Both the position numbers and the translations under genes were made by a program. A DNA stretch of 64,000 nucleotides. Origin: Gyromitra esculenta. Lineage: Eukaryota > Ascomycota > Pezizomycetes > Pezizales > Discinaceae. Of the stretch, positions 37,190-50,462 are shown in pieces; the first letter of the stretch is position 1, and each line of letters begins with the position of its first letter. The notes under the pieces are model-generated. The model ran no database searches and was not told the origin of the DNA. It worked only from the letters and a program-made list of their open reading frames with translations. Location of the stretch: contig JBCAML010000006.1 in the NCBI GenBank assembly GCA_038503075.1, forward strand, positions 1,488,001 to 1,552,000. The letters are read 5' to 3'.

Positions 37190-40033
37190 TCACTCATTCT
37201 CGTCCTCCTGCTCTTGTTTGTCGTTAGCTTCATCATCGTCATCATCATCCATCCAGCCCATCTCTTTTTTTCTTATTAACTTTTGCGCTTCCTCTCTCTC
37301 CTTTACAATCATTGTGTCCACAATCCAAAGCATTCTTCTCAACACGGTCCCTACGATAATACCTTGTTCATCCCAGTACTTCTCCAACGCGTCGAGGCGC
37401 GTACTGACACCGCCAGTCAGATCACGAGGTGAAGGTGAGTTTTTTGATATCTGTGTTCCCTCTGTGAATATTTGAGGAAGGCTTTGAGACCGATTCTTTG
37501 TAGATGTACGCATTCCTTCCTCCGCCGAAACCTGCGCGGGTGATATCGCGTCTAGAATAATTGACGGGGATAGAGCGGGATGGTACTCTGGGTGAAGAAG
37601 AGAAGGGTCAATAGCAAGTGGGGGCGAATTTTCAGGGACCATCTCGTCTTCCAGTTTTTTAACTTCTTCCGCTGTCAATCCTAACTCATCCTCTGGGATG
37701 AGTTCCTCATCTAGCTCAAGAGCTTCGTCTTCTAAACCTTTGAGCTTCTTAGCAAGTGCTGCTATGGCGGAGTCTTTGTCGTATTTTGATGTAGACTTCT
37801 CTATGACTTGAGTTCTTAATTCTTTCAGCATCTGTCTATCTAGTGCACTACCCGCCGCCCGTGGTCCCTGTCGGGGATGGAGACCTGGTAGACCAGCTAT
37901 CCACTCTTCTAGCGAAGGTTTACCTTTTCGAAGATTCAAAGTTCGGTCCGCGTCTCTCCAGATGTCTGGGGGTGGTTCACCTATCCTGTTTGCGGGCTGC
38001 GCCGAAGCTGACTCGGAAGGGGCAAGGGATGCGTCTGCAGCAGCCCAAAATTCTAGAGTAGATGAAGTGGGGGTTTTTGAAAACTCAATGTTCGGGTGGC
38101 TGAGTTTGTCAATTTCACTAGGGTGCTCAGTTGTTGGGGAGTCAATGTCGGCATTTTGTGGAGTAGAGGCTTCCTTGATTTTCAGCGAAGGGCTTTTGAT
38201 ACTAGAAAATTTCTGGGATAGCCTTTCTTTGGGGTTTATAGGTTTGACTTCAGGTGAGGGAAGCTTCAGCGGAGGTATGTCATCCATCGGTACCAATGAC
38301 CTTCGAGGGCGTTCGTACGACTGCCTTTTTCTTGGGTTGGTATTGGCAGTTTCATTGGTGGACCGGGAAACCCGGTCCCTTTTGGACATAGAAGTGGGAG
38401 GAAATGATTGCTTGCTGACGATATCTCGACCCCCAACTTCTAATTTTTCCGAGAAATCCAGAGGCACAGGCACAGGATCGCCTGGGGGAGGCCCCGGGGA
38501 GGCAGAGAGGGGCTGAGTCGAAGAACTGGTGGGAACTGGTGATTTAGAATATACTGGCGAGAGTGTAGGGCGATAAGAGATAGAAGGTCTCGTAGGAAAA
38601 ACCTGCTGGTAGGCCTGGTTTCTTGGTGAAGATACAGAAGGTATGTTATGCGGACGAGATATTCTTGTTGGGGATGGAGGGCTATTGTTTTTGATGAAAG
38701 GGGGATTTGTTGTATTTAACGGCGGACTTGGAGACGAACTACTGCCACCATATAATGGAGAAGAGAAGATTGGTCCTCGAGGGGAGGTTGAAAAGTGCCG
38801 AGATCCTTCGCTGGGCTGATCTGCACTTGATAACCTCCCTATCCCTGCCTGTTTCTCGGCCTCTCTCATCTCAAAGCGGGCCTTCACTGCCCTCACAGCA
38901 TTAGCAATTCGTATCCCTCTTGTCTCTTTAGCATCATGTACATCATCAGCTATCGAAGACCGGTACGCTTGAAGTTCTTCTTTTGCCATATGTATTTTTC
39001 TCTTTGCCGATTCTCCGAATCTGTGGTGCTCCCCTTGATTTTTGTTTGGCAAAGTTTGAGCTTGAAAGAGATATGCATCTTTCTCCGAGGATTTTCGATC
39101 GTGGCGAGAGTCATGTCGCTCTTTAAGCTTGGAAAGACTCAGCCTTTCCATCTGCCTACTAATTTTATGCTTTCCACTCCCCACAGAGCTGTCGGAGTTT
39201 TCGGGGTTGGAATTTTCTCCGAAATCTTCCTTATCTTCATCCCTTGAAGCACGAGCAGCCACTAGTCTCTCCCTAGGACCTACTAAGGTCATTCTTCGCC
39301 GTGTCTTTTCAGCAAAGTGACTGTTGTCTCTAATTTCAGACCAACGACCTCTGTCAAGTTGGCCCGGGGATGCCGACTCTTGAGGACCTGCCAGGGATAT
39401 GCTCTGACTATTTCCTAGCCCAAGCTCGCCAGTTTTTTGGGAGTCTCCTTCCTGGCCCATTGTAGATATTTTTTTGAGTTTTTGTTTTGAGTTCACAGAC
39501 ATTAACGAGGTGCTTCTCTCTGCATCATCTCTCGCATTTTCGAATTCTGTTCGAAAAGGGCCGTCTAGATTCTCAATGGTCTCCGCGAGATCTGGCTTCC
39601 TTGCACCATCTAATCTTGCCCTCCTTTTCCTTTTCCACGAGTTCCTTGCCTTTATCAGACGTTCAGATGATAATCCCCCCTTCATCTTTAGCTTAGCTGT
39701 CGTGAGTGACGTAGGCATTGCTTCAGAATCTGCCAATGGGCCAGACAGCGAAGATTCTGGCGGTCTGTATTCGACGGTTCTCCTCCGGACTGCTGGCCTG
39801 GGAGGGATAGGGGGTGTGTATCCTACTGGTGGAGGTCCTGGCCCTGGCAACCTGACAAACTTGGATGTTACTGATCTTGGGAGTAACGGGAGCTTAGTTC
39901 GTGCAAATCCAGGTGATGGTGGAGGTGGCGGAGGACCATCGAATGTTTCTGGGTGAGGCGAGCTCCTACGCTCGAATACTAGTTTAGCAGTTGGGCTGCC
40001 GGAATTCGGTGGCAGCGATGTTGGGAAATGCAT
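37190..40033 (-). CDS. Large disordered protein of unknown function
   Basis: A single exon of 947 aa opens with ATG at 40033 and closes at 37190. I do not recognise the family. Its coding nature is supported by length and by consistent low-complexity protein style. Residues 30-90 are proline-rich (FDGPPPPPPSPG, GYTPPIPPRP), which could bind SH3, WW or EVH1 domains. Residues about 240-390 are charged and Lys/Arg/Glu-rich, with helix-prone stretches such as AKRKIHMAKEELQAYR and IANAVRAVKARFEMREAEK. Residues 400-640 are Ser/Pro-rich. The C-terminus (about 830-947) has acidic helical segments, then a more hydrophobic conserved-looking block YWDEQGIIVGTVLRRMLWIV, and ends in an acidic tail. It is flanked by the unknown 40917-41766 gene on the same strand, 883 bp away. 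A cytoskeletal or scaffold role would be speculation. Confidence 0.75.
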   Translation of the reverse strand: MHFPTSLPPNSGSPTAKLVFERRSSPHPETFDGPPPPPPSPGFARTKLPLLPRSVTSKFVRLPGPGPPPVGYTPPIPPRPAVRRRTVEYRPPESSLSGPLADSEAMPTSLTTAKLKMKGGLSSERLIKARNSWKRKRRARLDGARKPDLAETIENLDGPFRTEFENARDDAERSTSLMSVNSKQKLKKISTMGQEGDSQKTGELGLGNSQSISLAGPQESASPGQLDRGRWSEIRDNSHFAEKTRRRMTLVGPRERLVAARASRDEDKEDFGENSNPENSDSSVGSGKHKISRQMERLSLSKLKERHDSRHDRKSSEKDAYLFQAQTLPNKNQGEHHRFGESAKRKIHMAKEELQAYRSSIADDVHDAKETRGIRIANAVRAVKARFEMREAEKQAGIGRLSSADQPSEGSRHFSTSPRGPIFSSPLYGGSSSSPSPPLNTTNPPFIKNNSPPSPTRISRPHNIPSVSSPRNQAYQQVFPTRPSISYRPTLSPVYSKSPVPTSSSTQPLSASPGPPPGDPVPVPLDFSEKLEVGGRDIVSKQSFPPTSMSKRDRVSRSTNETANTNPRKRQSYERPRRSLVPMDDIPPLKLPSPEVKPINPKERLSQKFSSIKSPSLKIKEASTPQNADIDSPTTEHPSEIDKLSHPNIEFSKTPTSSTLEFWAAADASLAPSESASAQPANRIGEPPPDIWRDADRTLNLRKGKPSLEEWIAGLPGLHPRQGPRAAGSALDRQMLKELRTQVIEKSTSKYDKDSAIAALAKKLKGLEDEALELDEELIPEDELGLTAEEVKKLEDEMVPENSPPLAIDPSLLHPEYHPALSPSIILDAISPAQVSAEEGMRTSTKNRSQSLPQIFTEGTQISKNSPSPRDLTGGVSTRLDALEKYWDEQGIIVGTVLRRMLWIVDTMIVKEREEAQKLIRKKEMGWMDDDDDDEANDKQEQEDENE

Positions 40034-40916
40034 CAAGTGGTGTTTAACCGTCTAGATGCGGGGCCCCGTAGGATAATTCTAAACTGCTTCCGTCAAGGAT
40101 GAATGGGTGGAGAAAATATTGTGAAGCAAGGACATCAATTTACCTCATAAAGAAACCTTCTGTTAAGCAGTCAAGTGAAAATTTAACTAGAGTATTTAAA
40201 ACTTAGCAGGCTTGGCCTGTGTTGAAATCTCACCTCTTAAAAAGGGGTATCAAGTGTCACCCAATAACACCACTCCTGATCGCTTCCCACATTAGATCAG
40301 TGGTAATGAGACACAACTAGGGAGTGCTAAGTATATGTAGATATATATAGTGCAGCTGGGGCAAGGAACGTAAAAATGTCGTTTAGTCTTATGACCTCTT
40401 GACATTAGTTGGTCACGAGATCGACTTAAAAACCGTGGGCACATTTGTTCAATGTTAGTTAGTATCTGGAGCAACGGTGATCTGGAGAAACACTTTTGCT
40501 CTCGATAAAGGTGCTTAGCCTTTGATAGCGCAACTCTGACCTTGCGGATGATGAGGGGTTTGCCAGATACCGATGACTTTTTTTCTTTTGCTAACGGGAA
40601 CTCGGAGAATTTATAACAGGGAAGCGTTCGCAGAAATTCTTTTTGTGCCATTCCATGTCGTATTTTTGGATATTACTATACGCCTTTAGTATTATGTCAC
40701 ACGCTATCACTCGGTAGTCTTTCGTGCATTGATGAGAACCGATTTTTCCTGTCACAGAATCGAATACTCCATACTATTCCGGATTTTGATCGGAAAAGAA
40801 TAGCATAATGAAATCAGACTATTATCTGGAACAGACATTTCTGTCCGATGTGGAGGGAATGACCTGATATGTGGGAAAAAGAAACCAATTATCCTCCTCA
40901 AGATTTTTCCCGCCAA
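40034..40916. other. Intergenic spacer
   Basis: No gene is supported in this 0.9 kb between two same-strand unknown genes. A short minus-strand frame at 40292-40651 lacks any family feature. Confidence 0.5.
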
Positions 40917-41766
40917 CTAGATACATACAACTATCCCGTTCTTAGGCCCCATAGTCCCAGCCATCCAAGCTGCAAGTTCTATACCCTTGTTCCAGGCCAG
41001 GATGGTACTACGATTTGGTCCCGCATACTCTATCACATCCCCAGAATTTGTCAAGAAGGAAAAAAACCATAAAGGCATCTTCTCATTAGCAGCGAACCAG
41101 TCTGCTGACTTCCCCTCATAGTTGGAGAACATAGCTAGTGGAGCTGCAAATTTCTACGATTGAATGAGTGCCAGCTGCTAATGGAAGTCGACAGCAGAAG
41201 AAACTTACATAGAACTGAAGCACTTTGGCCATAGGAACATCAACAAAATACTCGTCGTGGGTTGTAAAGCCTCGCTGGACGAGAATCTCTTCGTATTTTG
41301 TGGCTTTCGAAGGCATCTTGTGGATGGTTCCCTCTTCCTCCGCGAACTGGAAAATCCGAATACTCAAGCGGGAGGGGATGAGCTTAGCGGAATGCGGTGC
41401 CGCCTGAGGAGGTAAGCTCTCGTAGTTCGGGTTAGATATAGTTGGCCAAGAGTTGTTCGGAGGAGAACTGCGAAGCGCTAGGATTAAAGGCTCTTGGGTT
41501 TGAGTGGGTCTTGTGGGATAGAAACGGTGGTGGGGGGTACGGTCAAAATGCGCAGCGGCAGCATCATCGTCGTAGACTTGGCAGTTTCGGAGATTGGAAG
41601 CAAAAAGTTGGTTTGATATATCCGGGTTGTAATCACTGAAATCAATCTCTGGGGAGCGGGTGAGCCTGAAAGAAGCTGAAGGACCGTGAACTGGACCAGG
41701 AAGTGGAAACGGAGGTGAATCAGATCGTGGAACTACGACCGGCCGGCGCCTGGGAAAGGAACGCAT
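40917..41766 (-). CDS. Conserved-looking protein of unknown function, two exons
   Basis: I do not recognise this protein. Exons 41766-41209 and 41153-40917 give 264 aa from the first in-frame ATG. The same frame stays open upstream to about 41907 without an ATG, so the true start could lie in an upstream exon or at 41766. The N-terminal 110 residues are Pro/Ser/Arg-rich and probably disordered. From about residue 125 the sequence is ordered: SRLSIRIFQFAEEEGTIHK, ILVQRGFTTHDEYFVDVP, then across the intron (donor GTAAGT) KVLQFYKFAAPLAMFSNYEG, PLWFFSFLTNSG and AWMAGTMGPKNG. The second exon alone would be an open frame of 71 residues with mixed hydrophobic/aromatic content, unlike the random frames nearby. 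No catalytic motif is obvious. Confidence 0.6.
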
Positions 41767-42555
41767 ATTAGTGTTTCGGTGCTGCAGATAAGAGAACAAA
41801 GAGGACACTCCAGCTGTATCCAGCTTTATTTTTTGTGTTGGCAATGGTGATCTAGTTTGGGGATTGGGGCAAACATAGGTCGTCAGAGGAATATTTGTTT
41901 CCGTCACCGGAAGTCACTCTAGCCCAAACTACGAGCAAACGGTACGGGAGGAAATCGCAAAACTTGAGCCAACCAATGATTTTCCTTCGACGCACCGCGT
42001 CCGCCTGCTGTGCTTAGGGATTTTAGGCACTCCCAGATTATATACTATAGGAAAACCTTAGAAAGATTTATTCAAATAGAATGACTACATTTACGTATAG
42101 GGGACGCGACCTTGGATACCTCAACTGTTTCCCCCAAACTAGATCAGTACAACCGGCGATCGTATTGGTATCGAAGAATTTTGCTTTTTCACCCACATAT
42201 AAATGAAAGATAAACATAGAGTCATAACTATAAAGGTCGTATACACCCAACTAACAATAACAAAATACATAAATATCGCTACTCGCTCTACTCTGGTTCA
42301 GAACATAGAATATCACTCGACTAAGAGAATCATTATCATTCCAGGCCCCTTAGAGTTTTTAGTACAAGGGAAATACTCCCCTGGAAATAAAATACATCAA
42401 CTATAAAGTAATGAGAAAACCCCAATGCATGCGTGTTGCTCCTGTATAAAAAAAAGAATAAAAAAAAAGCAATTTACAGAATCTTCAACAAAACGCGAGT
42501 CAACTGCTAAACAACTACCATCACCACCGTCCCTACAACTGTCGCGACGCAATAA
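41767..42555. other. Intergenic spacer upstream of unknown gene and 3' of mannosidase
   Basis: No gene beyond the open upstream frame mentioned for the neighbouring gene. The region near 42430-42550 is A-rich and is the 3' flank of the mannosidase. Confidence 0.5.
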
Positions 42556-44872
<2,317 letters not shown>

Positions 44873-45169
44873 TCGAACCGCATTGGCATCTGAGGAATGC
44901 AGGCAAATGGGACTCGGCAAGCGGAGCCTCAAGACAAGGGATTATTGTTTAGGTGGTCTTTAGGGGTGACAGCAGCAACAGCAGCCAGCCAAAGTTTCCA
45001 TTCTGGCTTTTAGGGATGAAATACGTAAGCGCAGATGCCAGCCCGGGCAGGGTAACTTCTGGCATGGAAACGCTCTTGCAGATTGTTGAAACAGCCCACC
45101 ATAGACGAACGACAGAGGATAGAAGGGATAGAGTGCGATAGAGGTCTCGGCAGCGAATTATAATTCACC
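44873..45169. promoter_or_regulatory. Short divergent promoter, mannosidase / SWS2
   Basis: Only 297 bp separate the two divergent start codons, so the genes probably share promoter elements. I see no clear TATA box. Confidence 0.5.
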
Positions 45170-45703
45170 ATGGTTTTCATTCTCAGCGTCATTCTTGCGG
45201 ATCATTTGGTCGTTAAGGTAGTCTTAGCCCTTCGCCCATCAATTGTGGCCACACTTGGCTAATACTTTTTCTTCTTTTCTCTCCAGACTGCTCTCCAGAA
45301 GTTCTATGGCATCGGCCCCAGCGTCTCTGCTCGTCTCTGTGCAAAATTCTCTATTCACCCGACCGCCAAGCTCGATTCGCTGCCAGCCCCGAAGATCAAT
45401 GCGCTTCAAGCGGAGATGTCAAAGATGAAGCTCGATAACGACCTCAGGCGAGATGTGAGGCAGAATATCACCAGACTGAAAGATCTGGGTGCCTACCGGG
45501 GGAAACGTCATGCTCTGGTACGGAACCTTTGCTCCTCCTCCTCTCTTTGAGTGGGATTGATAGAACTCTTGCTCGGCATATTCGTGATGCTGGGCGGGGG
45601 AACAGAGCTAACTGATATACAGGGTTTGCCGGTGAGAGGCCAGAGGACTAAGAAGCAGGTTGCATGCGCCAAACGTCTGAACTGCCTGGAAAGGAGAGGA
45701 TGA
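45170..45703 (+). CDS. SWS2: Mitochondrial small-subunit ribosomal protein uS13m
   Basis: This is the bacterial-type S13 protein of the mitochondrial 37S subunit, at the head contacting the large subunit. Three exons, 45170-45217, 45287-45517 and 45623-45703, give 119 aa, the usual length. Family blocks are TALQKFYGIGPSVSARLCAK, RRDVRQNITRLKDLGAYRGKRH and, in the last exon, GLPVRGQRTKKQ, the S13 C-terminal signature. The start is fixed by the 16-residue first exon MVFILSVILADHLVVK, in line with mitochondrial S13 N-termini. A likely polyadenylation context AATAAA lies at 45719. Confidence 0.95.
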
Positions 45704-46265
45704 TCTTGTATTAATCTTCAATAAATTGTAGAATTTGAAGTATTTACTATTTGATACTCCACCTAATATCACCTACAAGATAGACATGTCGCTTAGGCAC
45801 CATCGCTACATGTATATCCGGTCTTACGGCCAAAGTCCAGAGAGGTTACCGGGCCTTTTTCTTGTAGAATCGGAGGAGAGGAATACACGGCATATACTTA
45901 ATGCGCCGGAATGGGTAGTCAATCATGCTGGCCACAAACACGCATTTGCCCTATGATTCTTCCATTGGCATTCATACAAATAAACACGTTTTCTCCAGAA
46001 CATCATCTCCTCGTATGTCATTTTGCAGCAAACTATGGATCAACTTTCCTCCGATACTTGGAGGTTTGTGTAACAGCTACCCCTTGTGGTGGGATATTTT
46101 AAGCCGCAACTTCTTAAACAGGGCCTCACGTCATGACACTTTGGCATCATCACCGCTTCCAGAACCTACATTTCCAAACTTCACGATCATCCTCACGTCT
46201 CTGAAACCCACTTGAACACACTACAGTAGCAGACCCCACAGGCGCTCGTTACCTCTACATCCACG
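45704..46265. other. Intergenic spacer
   Basis: No gene is supported. One TACATGTA palindrome lies at 45807. The last 100 bp form the ERV26 leader. Confidence 0.5.
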
Positions 46266-47167
46266 ATGTGGGTTCTACCAACCCTCGGCTACATTGGTAT
46301 AATCTTCGGATTCTCCTTTCTGACACTCGCCATTGGTACGTCTCCCCCCCCTCCATCATAAAGCCACTCGCGGTTAGGGTCTTTCTAAACTTTGAGCTAA
46401 TATCTCCTCTATCGCACAGCATCTGGTCTCTACTATCTCTCCGAGCTAGTAGAAGAACACACCGTCTTCTGCAAAAAGCTACTGACCCGTCTAATCCAAT
46501 CCATAATCGGCATCCACGTGCTGCTCCTCATTCTCGATGGCTTTCCCTGGCTGTTGACCATATTTTCGGCAGCAAGCCATATGGTATACCTAATGAACAT
46601 AACACGAACCTTCCCCATGGTCAGACTCACCGACGGGGTTTTCATCCTCTCCTGCTGTTTGTTCCCCCTCTTAAATACCCTCCTCGTAATTTCCACTAAC
46701 ACGCATAAAACATAGTCCTAGTACTAGCGAATCACATCCTTTGGTTTCGCCACTTCTCAACCCCAACACTACCACCAGATCATCCATACTCTTCCTCGCG
46801 CCGCGGACCCCCTGGGTCACCGTATGACTACGCTTCCGCAGACGCGAACTTCGCTTCCCGCTTCCCGTCATTCACGGAGATTAGTGCGTTTTTTGGAATA
46901 TGCGTGTGGTTGGTCCCGTTCTCGCTATTCGTGAGCTTGTCCGCGGGCGAGAATGTGTTGCCTAGCTCTGCGAACCCTGGAGGTGCGACGGTGAATATGG
47001 GGCTTGGAAGCGGGTCGGCGGGTCCCACGTTGGGAGGTGTGGGCGGGGAATCAAAGAAGGTGGGGATGGCGAAGATGGTGTTTGGGGGTGTTAAAGAGTG
47101 GATTGGGAGTACTGGGCAGGCGTTGGGGGTTGGGGGCCAGGGAGGGAGGCATGCGAGGTTCGAGTAG
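46266..47167 (+). CDS. SVP26: Erv26/Svp26 COPII cargo receptor, multi-spanning ER-Golgi protein
   Basis: Svp26/Erv26 is an integral membrane protein that loads certain glycosyltransferases and phosphatases into COPII vesicles. Three exons, 46266-46335, 46420-46656 and 46716-47167, give 252 aa. The spliced N-terminus reads LGYIGIIFGFSFLTLAIASG and continues LYYLSELVEEHTVFCKKLLT, the family hallmark. Membrane spans are at about 5-28, 52-72, 78-115 (two close segments around VFILSC and LVLANHILWF) and 155-180 (AFFGICVWLVPFSLFVSLSA, followed by ENVLPS). The C-terminal 65 residues are Gly/Ser-rich and cytosolic. The secretory-pathway theme matches the nearby GH47 mannosidase, but a functional link between these two genes is inference only. 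Confidence 0.93.
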
Positions 47168-48723
47168 ATGGGAGATGGGATGGAGCTTGATAGATTAGGT
47201 GGATGGGAGTGGGCTGTGAAGGGTAATGTTGGCATTGTATATCGTTTTAGTTTTAATTCTTTTTTTATTCTGGGGGTTTGGTATCCAGGGTGGGAGTTGC
47301 GATGGGTCTGGATGGATGGAAATTATGTGAATACCCGTGTTTGTAATAAATGATATGACTGGGGGTATGCTATGAAGTGGTGGTTTTTGTTCCCAGATCT
47401 CCTGAAAATAATGCACTGGTGTGCAAATTTTCTGTTAGCTGTATATTAACGTTTTGCGGTAGAGCGTACATATACACAATTTACATTCGTTCAAGAGACA
47501 TTTGTATCTCTTGGATAATCTCTTACCTTGTTAGTTCTGAAGTTTTAGCTTCTCTTCGTTTCATTGTTGGCCATCACTCGGCTATTACTAGGCTCGCTCC
47601 CATCTCTTACCGCCTTAGCTGATTCGGAGCTACTCACTAGGGCTGAGCACGGGGCCAGACTATTACTACAAGTGCCAATTTCAACCGTTACAGTACCATC
47701 TGCAGAGATTTGGGGGGGTTAAGGAATTCCTCTTACTATATTAGTTCAATTGGAACACTACCAAACCCAAGCGTCTGTAATCTAAGGGAACGCAACTCCT
47801 AAACATGAGTATTAGTGATCTCCGATCGCGTCTTGAATCGACATATCCTTAAGCCTTTGAACACATATGCCATCCCCATCCTTGAAGACAGCATATCCTA
47901 AGTGAAATAGCTAGCCAAGATTTTTGTGGTATTTTTCCCTACGCCATAGTCCTTTCACACCGTTCAGCGCAATCAATAGATCTGACGATTGCAGTTTCTT
48001 GCGATAGTACACATCTATCATCGTGAGGTATGGATTGACATACTGTCAAGCGAAGCTCTCGCTACGATATCTACTACATACGACTAGTTCAAATGCCATT
48101 TTTGCTTCTAACTAGGCGAAACACGACATATCCGTCCAATTGTAGCATATTTACTTGGAATCTTGTGCCCATTATATATAGACGGTAACAATTTGACCTT
48201 CTACGTCTCTTCCAGTTTATTAGAGTTGTTTCTCTAGGAATAAATGATTTAGTGAATCAGCGTTAGAATACCAAAACGGTTTTGAATCCTGACACCCACA
48301 CCCACCCGGGCGGATTCTAATTAGCTGGTCTTGGTAGAGGAGATATAGCCCGGCTATGCTGTGATTGGCTGCAACGCTTTTGCTCTACGTTTGCCGTTCG
48401 AGTGAGGTGGACGTTTATTATATACCCATTTCAAAGCATAAGATCCATAGAGTATAAAAGGAAGGAAACGTTGATATGTATATTTTAAATAGCGTTGGCA
48501 TGGCCTTATATAGCTAACTAATAATAATAAAAACCTAAATAGTTATAAGAGTGGCGTGAGGGAGCGCCTAAATTGGCTCCAATTAAAATATACAAGTATT
48601 CCGTCTCCTAGGCGTTCTATCCTTAAGATAGGAATTCATAAATTATATTACAGTGCCTAAACCAAGCAAAACCAAGCAAAACCGAAAGAAAAAGAAAAAA
48701 GTCACCAAGTACCATATCTAGAT
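47168..48723. other. Convergent intergenic interval
   Basis: No gene is supported between ERV26 and the FUN14 gene. The right half is AT-rich with many TATA/TTATA words. No repeat pair stood out. Confidence 0.55.
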
Positions 48724-49319
48724 CTAATTATAGATAGCCGCGATAGCAAAGGTAGCTCCAAAGGAAGCCCTGTAACCGATTAGTCTCTAGACTAGAATTT
48801 TAGAGAAGGTGGATACATACTTAAACGCCATATTCTCCGTTACCAGACTCCTAACATCAATCCTATTCGTGAACTTCTGTAGCCACTGATACGGGACGAT
48901 ATGCAATCCTCTTGAAGCCAGAAACTACCGTATCATCATTAGTAAGCTAAATATATTGCCCTACAATGCGTATTTATACGAACCTCAATGAGTAACAGCA
49001 AACTCCCCACTACCAGTCCAATGCTTTTGCTAAACTTCCCTACTGCAAACCCGGCCGCTAACCCCAGGAATGAACCTGTCGAGATCTGTCGGTACAGTAC
49101 TGGCGAGAATGTTGTTTTTGGGGCCTGCGTTGTTTGTGTTGAAGTATACGGTTCTGGCTTCGACGCGTCTGAGCGGAGTCCCCATGGCGAGAAATTAGAC
49201 CATGGGGGTGAAGCAGTCTCGCAGCGGATAGGGGTGAATAGCAAGGACCGTTTAGTATTGAGACTGTAGGAAGCAAGGCCGATAGCGGTGGCAGAGGGGA
49301 CGAGAAGACGATAGGACAT
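48724..49319 (-). CDS. FUN14-family mitochondrial membrane protein
   Basis: FUN14/FUNDC proteins are small multi-pass mitochondrial outer-membrane proteins; animal FUNDC1 is a mitophagy receptor, fungal roles are less clear. Three exons, 49319-48984, 48924-48821 and 48769-48724, give 161 aa. Residues 1-70 are Ser/Thr/Arg-rich. The FUN14 core starts at QISTGSFLGLAAGFAVGKFS, then SIGLVVGSLLLLIEFLASRG joined across the first intron, and ends ENMAFKASFGATFAIAAIYN across the second. The first donor is GTTCGT. I see no clear LIR (W/Y/F-x-x-L/I/V) autophagy motif with acidic context in the N-terminus. It diverges from the DUF3020 gene by 1.1 kb. Confidence 0.88.
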
Positions 49320-50462
49320 TGTGTAGTAAAGATTGTAGATTTAGTTTTGGTGGGCTATTGGAGTAGATAGGAGGCTGGCTACCTGTGATGTTTTCCCCTC
49401 CTCACGAGAAGTTTCAGCGGTTGTGGAGGGGGTTTTTAGTGGGTGTTTTGTATGACGTCGGTTGTTGCGAGGGCTCAGCAGGGATGTCATCACGGAACTC
49501 GATTGAGCTGCGGGGATGGCAGAGCACGAGAGATGAGGTGGAATTGGGTGTATTAATTACACATGAGATGAGATGGGAGTTTCTGTTCAAGGCCTGGCGG
49601 TTATCGAAGTAGCATGGACGAGAGAGCTACGATAGACGCATAGACAATATTCTCTAAGTCAGGACGAAAGGACATGCAATGTTTGAGAGCCAGCCGTGAG
49701 CATTGCACTGGAACGGCCGTTATCTAGAGTATCCAAATCCAGAAATCCAGCGAAGAAACACCTCGAAACGACATCTAGAGTACTGGAGCTTGGGCAGGCA
49801 TTTTGAAGCGTTGCAGGGATGGCTGCAGGGATCGTGAAACGCCCACAATCGGTTTTCACACAACGAAAAGAAATACCAAAATCAACCGCCAGAGAAAGAA
49901 AGATAACCGTGGGCGAAACTAAGTTCGCAATTGATCTGATCGAAGCAGAAGAAATAAAAGAAGAGGGTTCGACTGCCACCCCTGAAAGATTCGTAATGGT
50001 GATACTGGTGTGAATGGAAATATACATGTACTCTTCTCCTCGTATCTCCGTCAAAAAAGAAACCCCACTCCCCCCAAAACTCTACCCCGCAGATCACCGT
50101 GCGCAAATCTACCCACACACGCACAAATCCCCCACACGAACTTTTTTTTTCCACACGCACAACCACAACAACAGCAGTCTCATCTGGCAGTCACAGAGGA
50201 AACCCTCCTTCAGGGCGCAGCAACGACAGAGTCACCATAGTAAGTGAGTCCCTGTTTAATCATTTCTATATGCAATTCCGAGTTTGCACCCCCCCAACGA
50301 AGGGTGCTGGTCGGCTTCCTTTGCATCAATCAACCAATACCAATATCTCGAAAATCTATTTTATGAAATTATTCCAAAATCGCTGACAAAATGGGTCTCT
50401 CGCTGTCGTTCGTCCTGCTGCAAGGCGGGGAAGCGACTTTGCTTTCGTCTTTTCAATCATAG
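49320..50462. promoter_or_regulatory. Divergent promoter and likely 5' UTR intron of DUF3020 gene
   Basis: This region lies between the FUN14 and DUF3020 start codons. A donor GTAAGT at 50240 and an acceptor ending exactly at 50462 would form a leader intron whose 3' end abuts the ATG at 50463. One TACATGTA lies at 50023. Confidence 0.5.

Noticed and set aside
41767..41907. Upstream open extension of the unknown 264-aa gene
   Set aside because: The frame begins at GTG with no ATG; a plausible acceptor (CTGCAG at about 41790) suggests part may be intron, so it was left out of the CDS.
44873..44932. Twenty-codon N-terminal extension of the GH47 mannosidase
   Set aside because: It would start at TTG; the first ATG is at 44872.
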